Of a stretch of 64,000 nucleotides of DNA, positions 58,291 to 64,000 are shown one piece after another. A program made the translations under genes and the position numbers. This stretch comes from Wolfiporia cocos (Eukaryota > Basidiomycota > Agaricomycetes > Polyporales > Phaeolaceae): the NCBI GenBank assembly GCA_029448655.1, contig JACCLO010000053.1:16161-80160 (forward strand), in the 5' to 3' direction. The notes under the pieces were generated by a model. The model was not told where the DNA came from and ran no database searches. It saw nothing but the letters and a program-made list of their open reading frames with translations. Positions within the stretch are counted from its first letter, which is position 1. Every line of letters starts with the position of its first letter.

Positions 58291-59775
58291 TCTGCGGTGG
58301 TTCTTGCGGGGAATTCGTCTGTGCCCCTAGAGCACGGATCGCCTGTTCCGCAGATTCATCTCGATCGTTGGCGTTCTTATTCGATCGATGATCGGGATCT
58401 GGATTGCTGGACGACGAGTTCATTTGGAATCATGGTGATTCCCTCGTTGTCTTCGTTGCTTTCGTCTAGGTGATACAACCTGGACAATGTGTCGGCCATG
58501 ACTAGTTTCCTCCCGGGGATGTGTTGTAATTTCAGGTCGAATTGCGAGAGGAATAGATGCCATCTCGCTTGTCGCCGATTTAGGCGCTGTGCGCTTCTCC
58601 AGTACGTCAGGTCTGATGATCGCTTCGGATCAAGATCCGATGCGGTGCTCCTTCTAACAGGTGCCGCCATTCTCTAGTGCTCGGACTATTCCGAGTAGTT
58701 CGCGATCATAGATTTCGTAGTTCCGTTCTGTGGATGTCAGGGATTGTGAGAGATATCCCACTGGCCGTTCACGCCCCGTTTCATCTGTCTGTTTTAGCAC
58801 TGCCCCTGTGGCAAACTGAGATGCGTCTGTTTCGAGGATGAATGGTTTCTCCTTGTCTGGCGTTCCTAGTGCGGGCGCCGTTGTGAATGCCTGCTTCATG
58901 AAGTCGAACGCCTTTTGTTCTTTATCCGTCACTGGAATCCTGTCCCTGTGACCGTTTTCGTGAGATCCACAGGGTCGGGCGTGCGTTGAGTAGTGATCGA
59001 TAAATTTCCGATAGAAGTTTGCAAATCCTAGGAAGGATCTGACTTCCTTGAGATTTCGGGAGTCGGCCACTCTTTAATCCTATTGAGTTTCGCTGGGTCC
59101 ATCTGGATGTTTCCTGGGGTGATGACTAGTCCTAGAAATTCGACTCTGTCGACACCGAAGGCGCATTTCTCGGGTTTCACAAAGAGATGGTTATCCACCA
59201 ATCTCTGAAGATTCGCCGTTCCCGTTCCTTGTGTGTTTTCTCGTCTTCTGAGAAAATGAGGATATCGTCCATGTAAACAAGCACCCATCCTTCGAAGATT
59301 TCTTCTTTCAGGATTTCGTTCATCATTGCCTGAAAGGTCCCGGGTGCATTGCACAATCCGAAAAACATAACCGTGGGTTCGTACAACCTTCGGTTTGTTT
59401 GAAGGCCGCTTTCCATTCGTCTCCTTTCTTGATTCGCACGTTGTTGTACCCGCTCTAAGGTCCATTTTCGTGAAAATCTTGCTCCTTTTAGCTTTTCCAG
59501 GAGCTCCGAGATTAATGGCAAGGGATAGACGTTCTTTATCGTTCCTTCGTTCAGATATCGATAATCTGACAGGGTCGTAGGCCGCTGTCTTTCTTTGGGA
59601 CGAAGAAGAATGGTGACGCCATCGGGGATTTTGAAGGGACTATGAATCCCTTGGCCAGGTTTTCTTTTAGGAATTCGTCCAGCGCCTGTTGCTCTTTAGG
59701 CAACAGTGCATAGACTTTGCAGTCCTTCGGCACGAAATCGGGTTTTAATTCGATTGCGTGGTCCATGGTCTCGAC
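58291..59775 (-). pseudogene. Chromovirus 2 reverse transcriptase and RNase H
   Basis: The N-terminal RT part is [20 protein letters not shown] then [20 protein letters not shown]. The active site VYMDDILIFSEDE lies near 59255-59285, with GLCNAPGTFQAMMN before it. RNase H pieces are FILETDASQFATGAVLKQ, ERNYEIYDRELLGIVRALE and FDLKLQHIPGRKLVMADTLS. At least four frame changes divide it. Confidence 0.92.
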
Positions 59776-60045
59776 GGGGGGAACGCCGCTGCGGACTCCT
59801 TACTGAACACCTTGGTAAAGTCTAGTAGGTGTTTCGGGACCATTTCCTCAATTGTTCGTTCTGGTTCAGGGGTTTTCTGTGCGAATTCTTGGGACTTCGT
59901 CAGCGCTTTCCTGACAGCATTGATGATTTGTATCTTTGTTCGGAACTTCTTTCGTGTTTCCCCTTTCTCTCCTATGATCCTAGGGTTATCTTTTGCAAAG
60001 CGTCGGATCGCTTCGTACTCCTCAGGAGTATAGAGCCGCTGTGCT

Positions 60046-60430
60046 GTTTCTTCTGGCTGGTCCGTAGATCCAAATCCTTTCTCCCCTCGTTCTGTTTCAT
60101 CTAGGTCTCGACCTCCAAAATGTCGGGGTTAGGTGTCGTTCGAAAATTATCTGGGCTATTCGCATGCCCGGGATAATTCTATGTGCTTTGTCTGAATAGT
60201 TGAAGACGATGGCTCCGACGTCTCCTCGGTAGTCCGAGTCCTATGATTCCGGCCTGTACTACCAGTCCGTGTCTGAGGGTGTTGCCTGATCGTCCGGCCA
60301 ACCTTCCATACGATCCCTTCGGGATCTTCATTTTACTCCTGTGGAGACGAGTTTCCATCCTCCGGCGGGAATCTCGGTTTCTTCTGCAGCGTAAAGGTCA
60401 TACCCTGCGGCTTCTTGGGTTCCCCTGTCG
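60046..60430 (-). pseudogene. dUTPase domain between protease and RT of chromovirus 2
   Basis: Minus-strand motifs in order. Motif 1 is AAGYDLYAAEETEIPAGGW (60382-60411 for its core). Motif 2 is GRLAGRSGNTLRHGL. Motif 3 is AGII then DSDYRGDV (60219-60245), reached only after skipping one extra base near 60240. Motif 4 is GMRIAQIIFE. Motif 5 is RGEKGFGST (60063-60089). All five motifs of trimeric dUTPase are recognisable and closer to consensus than in chromovirus 1. The position between protease and RT differs from chromovirus 1, where the domain follows the chromodomain. One frameshift and probably others inactivate it. Confidence 0.88.
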
Positions 60431-60519
60431 GAATTTCCCTTCTGGAGCAACTACCATTTCCACCGTATCCATTTGGATCGTGGCTTCGGTTTCTTTTCTT
60501 CTGCCCCTAGTATTGATCG

Positions 60520-60990
60520 TACATCGACTGTTTGGTCCTTCAGTCGATTGTGGGGTTTTCGTCTTTTAGCCATCCATACCCTAGAATCATATTCTCTGTT
60601 CCGATCGATCCTACCAAGAATCGGACCTTTCGCGTTTTCTGGGTCTTCGGATATCGTAGTAGTATGGTGGCTTCTCGTCTATTCGCCCATCTTTGTTTTC
60701 TGTTCCGTCAACATTTTGACGATAATCGGGTTCTTCAAGGGTTGCGTGGGCACCTTGTATTTTTCTACCACTCTGCTGTGGATCAGGTTTGACATTGCTC
60801 CTGAGTCGATTAGTGCATTGCACTTCACGGGTTTGCCAGCGTCATGATTACCGGAATGAAGAGGGATCGATTCTTCTCGAACGAGGTAAATTACATGCGC
60901 TGCTTTCTCGGAGGGTAAGACCGTGGGCTTCCCTCCTAGGCAAAATCCTGTCTTCTACGAGCCGTGCTAGGAGCTCGGGGTTCTTGGCTT
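60520..60990 (-). pseudogene. Chromovirus 2 aspartic protease
   Basis: Minus strand KPVKCNALIDSGAMSNLI carries the catalytic D-S-G (60796-60810), followed by a flap-like region (KVPTQPLKNPIIVKML). It processes Gag-Pol. It lies between the gag zinc knuckle and the dUTPase. Confidence 0.82.
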
Positions 60991-62700
60991 TCAGAGCCCT
61001 AATTGCTGTGACCGCTCTGTTAGCGGTGACATATTCAGTCTCTTCTTCGGAGACTTCTTCGATGCGAGCTTCTTGCTCGGCTTCTTCTTCTTCGGTTTTT
61101 CGAGTAGTCGCCTAGGGCGGGCTGGTTTCCTCGGCCTCTTCGGGCAGTCTCGCGACATATGTCCTGGCTGATGACAGGTGAAGCATTTTCCTTTCTTGAT
61201 GTGATCGTCCCTTTCCTGGGTGGTCATTCGATCTACATCCATTGCGTTCGGATCTTTCGGTGCGGTTGTCTGTGGAGCACTAGTGCGTCCGTTATTCTGT
61301 TCGAGGCTTGCCAAGCCTTTTTCTTGACAAACGGTTTGTCCCGTTTCAAGAATATCTTGTACGTATTTTCATAGTACGAGGCAGCGGACTGCCATTCATC
61401 AATGGTTGCTGGTAGCGGTCGAACACCGATGATGTATCGGGTCGTGTGTTCGGGTAACCCTTTCTCAAAGAGGGTTATGAGCAACGCGTTCCGTCCGCGC
61501 TGTATCGATCGTACTGGGCCTTTCCGGCCAAGTTGTTGAACTCGGTGATATAATCATCAATGTCCTTCCTGTCCTGGTTACGTCCAGGATTTTCTTCCGC
61601 GCCTTCTGTACCTCTTCGATGGCTCCGAAGGCTTTCTGGAAGTCTGCATCAAACTGTGCAAGACTAGGTGGGAAGAATCGTTTCGTCTGGGGGTTCGTGT
61701 AAACCGGTGGTAATTTTGTTTCCACTGGCCTGTTTTCCCCTTGTTCGAAATATAAGAGAGGATAAAGATCACTCTCTGAACGTCGTTCTGGAATGATGTT
61801 TCGTACATCGTAAACCAGGAATTGCACTGGTTTATGAAGTTCTGCATGTCAGATCGTTCCCCGTCGAATACGTCTGGGGGATTGATCTTTATCATCGGGG
61901 GTCGGTAGTACGGGTTTGGCGCCGGAGGTTGAGCTGCGGCGCATTCGGTGGTGGAGGTCCTCCTCCTCCCGGGTATCCTCCACCTGGGTTTCCTGGGTTT
62001 CCTCCGGGGTTCCCTGGGTTTCCTCCAGGGTTTCCTCCTCCGGGGTTCGCGGGTTCCTCCTCCAATCCTCCAGGAGGGGGGGCATTCTCCTCCTCCGAGT
62101 CCGAAGTTTCCTCCCAGTCCTCCTCCGCTTGTACCTGCGGAGGTTCGTCCAAATAGGCCTGAAGGCCATGTTCCTGGGTTTGTCGTTCCCATTCCTCCGC
62201 TTGGGCTAGTCCAAGACGGATTTCCTCCGCTACCCATTCCGGTGCGTTCTGTGGGGGGTTTCCAAAGAGGTCTGTTCCTCCAGCCATAGGCCCAATCCCA
62301 CTCTGCGCAAAAGCAGATATAAATCCTGGAGGGTCCTGTCCTCCGGTCTGGCTGTTATCTGTTCCTGTAAAATTTCCAGATTTCTCCCATCATCTCCGAT
62401 GCGCTCAATTCCTGCCATTCCTGTGGCGCCCGAAGGCTGATTCGTATTTCCATCGGCATCGAAGGTTCTGTTGATGGTTTCGGTTTCGTTTTTGGTCAAC
62501 GTCGCGGTTGACATCGGAGGGAGTTCTCCAAATCGTTCGAAACGCTTCACGCGTTATTTCCCAAGCGGTCGTTCTTGCGGAGGGGTATACTTCTACCCAC
62601 TTCGATGCCCTATCTTCTCTTGGAATGACAACAATTCCTCCGCGGTTACGGAAGGCTCCAATGGTGTCAGTCCACTCGTATCGGTTGAGTCTGTAGACTC
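60991..62700 (-). pseudogene. Chromovirus 2 gag
   Basis: The likely start MAGGTDLFGNPPQNAPEWVA is at 62287, possibly with upstream coding to about 62700. A Pro/Gly repeat (PGGNPGNPGG type, 61970-62050) follows. The capsid-like part reads PPDVFDGERSDMQNFINQCN and LITLFEKGLPEHTTRYIIGV. A CCHC zinc knuckle, CFTCHQPGHMSRDC (about 61143-61186), precedes a Lys-rich tail. Frame changes occur near 61470 and 61310. Gag would form the virus-like particle and package RNA. Confidence 0.85.
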
Positions 62701-62794
62701 CCTGAATGTCCTCGGGCAAGAGTTCAATCAGTCGTGCTGGGAATTCTGGTCAAATATCATGTGCCCTTACACCGTGGTAGGTGAGGGTGTGATA

Positions 62795-62805
62795 AGCTCG
62801 ACCTT
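62795..62805 (-). promoter_or_regulatory. Self-priming primer-binding site of chromovirus 2
   Basis: One base after the 5' LTR end the minus strand reads AAGGTCGAGCT. This is the exact complement of AGCTCGACCTT, which lies 27 nt after the TATAAAAG box inside the same LTR. This is the same geometry as in the non-coding element. Confidence 0.8.
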
Positions 62806-62806
62806 C

Positions 62807-63508
62807 TGTTACGGGTCGAACACCCGTTCGTATATTCGAGTCGCGAATATAGATCGTTCTTCTGCATGTGGGCGTATAGCCGTATGCAAGGCAAATGCTC
62901 GTTAGATGCCTTCAAGTCCTAGGTGAAGTTCCTAGGAGATCGTATAATATCCAATACGCTTTAGTGGATATATTCTGTTCAGGTGGGAGTCGATTAGTAT
63001 ATTAGACTCGCCTTAGTCCGTGTATTCAGTGTGACCTTCGATGACTTAGTCGTTCGGTTGCTCGAGTGCGTAATAATGAGCTTAGTTTCCTACGTTTGAG
63101 AACGAGTATAAGACTTCTTGTTTATACAACAAGGTCGAGCTGAAGAGCCTTGACAATAAGTACATGAGCTTTTATACTATACGCTGGGTTTTAGGTCAAG
63201 TCCATCCCAGATGCCACGCTACTATCTACGCATAGTATCAAACGTTTGATAAGTATGTAGTGATGTATCCGAAACGATAGATAGGGATGATGGTGGTTGA
63301 ACACCATCTATCAGCTAATAAACGATGAAGTGAAACGGTGGCAGAGTTGGATCTGCCAAAGGTGAAACGCGCCCTACATGCTAATACAACTGGGGATGCG
63401 CCCAGTAGAGTCACGAGTAGCCAGGGGGTTGGTTGCGCACAAGTCCCTGTACGTATTCGCCCGGTGGTGAGTTCTGTCGATATTCGAAAAATCAAAATAA
63501 CCGTAACA
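62807..63508 (-). repeat. 5' LTR of chromovirus 2
   Basis: 702 bp. TATAAAAG (minus strand, complement around 63168-63175) is the promoter, and AGCTCGACCTT 27 nt on is the inferred transcript start. Confidence 0.9.
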
Positions 63509-63555
63509 CTCCCCAACCTGAGTTGCCCGAGAAAATAGCACGGACTGAAGTGGAT

Positions 63556-64000
63556 TAGTGATGTGCCAGGCCCAGCCCAGCTCAAAAGCCCCGGCTTCGG
63601 CCCGGCTTGGATGGCCCATGGCTTTTCAAAACCTCAGGCCAGGCCCTCATTGACAGCTCACGGCTTGGCCCGGCCTAGGTCCCAGCTTGGCCGCGGCCTA
63701 CCACTGCTAAGATAATCGTCACTTTAGCTTCAGAGCTTGAGATTCACCTTTGCCAAACCTTTCCCAGATGAAATAGAACCTTTAATCCTCCGATCTATAG
63801 TAGGATTAAGCATGAAATAATCATTCACTAGCGCAGCATTCAGTAGCGTGCCTGCCATATGGGGGATCATATAGGCGCCAAAAGTGAGTGGCAGGCTTCA
63901 ACGTTGAGGACTGACTTTTCTGTAGTTTTAAATAAACAAGATAGTGCACAATGATTGAGTTGAGCATATAACTGGCCTGTATGGGCTTTATTGTGCCTGC
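63556..64000. mobile_element. hAT-like MITE copy 2, cut by the window edge
   Basis: It starts TAGTGATGTGCCAGGC and follows copy 1 (25748) base for base apart from scattered changes, many of them C/T or G/A. It lacks the 245-bp LTR. Confidence 0.88.

Larger units (their letters stand above)
55106..63508 (-). mobile_element. Chromovirus 2, full length, decayed
   Basis: LTRs at 55106-55812 and 62807-63508 (TGTTACGG...CCGTAACA) bracketed by CTCCC at 55101-55105 and 63509-63513. The order on the minus strand is 5' LTR, PBS, gag, protease, dUTPase, RT, RNase H, integrase, chromodomain, zinc-knuckle tail, PPT, 3' LTR. The LTRs differ at many positions (for example in the 55257-55330 and 62957-63030 segments), and the coding part has many frameshifts, so the insertion is older than the non-coding element at 693. 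Confidence 0.93.

Noticed and set aside
61916..62289. Pro/Gly-rich plus-strand proteins such as the 75-codon frame at 61929
   Set aside because: Reverse complement of the gag Pro/Gly repeat, which reads sensibly on the minus strand.

Overview
The window looks like a repeat-rich chromosomal region of a filamentous basidiomycete, probably an agaricomycete. The evidence is intron-dense genes with 50-60 nt introns, Tf1/sushi-like chromoviruses, a basidiomycete-type MULE transposase, a hAT MITE, and kinase-like and NRPS-like genes typical of these fungi. No prokaryotic features, rRNA or CRISPR were seen. tRNA genes were not searched systematically.

Layout. 1-17 kb is a decayed Ty3/Gypsy chromovirus pol on the plus strand. 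It carries RT, RNase H, integrase, chromodomain and, after one in-frame TGA, a dUTPase, then PPT and 3' LTR. It is split by three younger insertions: an 11-kb non-coding LTR element of the form LTR-internal-LTR-internal-LTR (693-11701), a solo LTR (11790-12680), and a solo LTR inside the 3' LTR (15455-16327). Removing the first two restores the RNase H reading, and each has a 5-bp target duplication. 17-25.4 kb is a minus-strand MULE transposase relic riddled with nested solo LTRs of the same chromovirus family, most with exact 5-bp duplications. 25.7-28.2 kb holds a hAT-like MITE with an 8-bp duplication and a Zn-cluster gene split by another solo LTR.

28.5-55 kb is the more genic part: a HpcH/HpaI aldolase, a truncated adenylate-forming (NRPS-like) gene, a small two-exon hypothetical gene, a weak AlkB-like candidate, MSH4 (meiotic MutS homologue, minus strand), an unrecognised gene, a candidate Red1/SYCP2-like meiotic axis protein, and a kinase-like gene split by a solo LTR. 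55.1-63.5 kb is a second, older chromovirus on the minus strand with both LTRs, 5-bp duplication, gag, protease, a second dUTPase placed between protease and RT, RT/RNase H, integrase, chromodomain and a zinc-knuckle tail. A second copy of the hAT MITE runs off the right edge.

Main points. (1) Two different chromoviruses here encode dUTPases at different positions in pol. (2) In both elements whose 5' LTR junction is visible, the primer-binding site is complementary to LTR sequence 25-27 nt after the TATA box, as expected of Tf1-type self-priming. (3) The non-coding element has the termini and PPT of the chromovirus family and carries internal hairpin repeats with compensatory changes. (4) The LTR family shares a hairpin after the TATA box with a fixed loop and covarying stems. 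(5) MSH4 appears to use an 8-nt microexon inside its Walker A motif and lies near a candidate meiotic axis gene.
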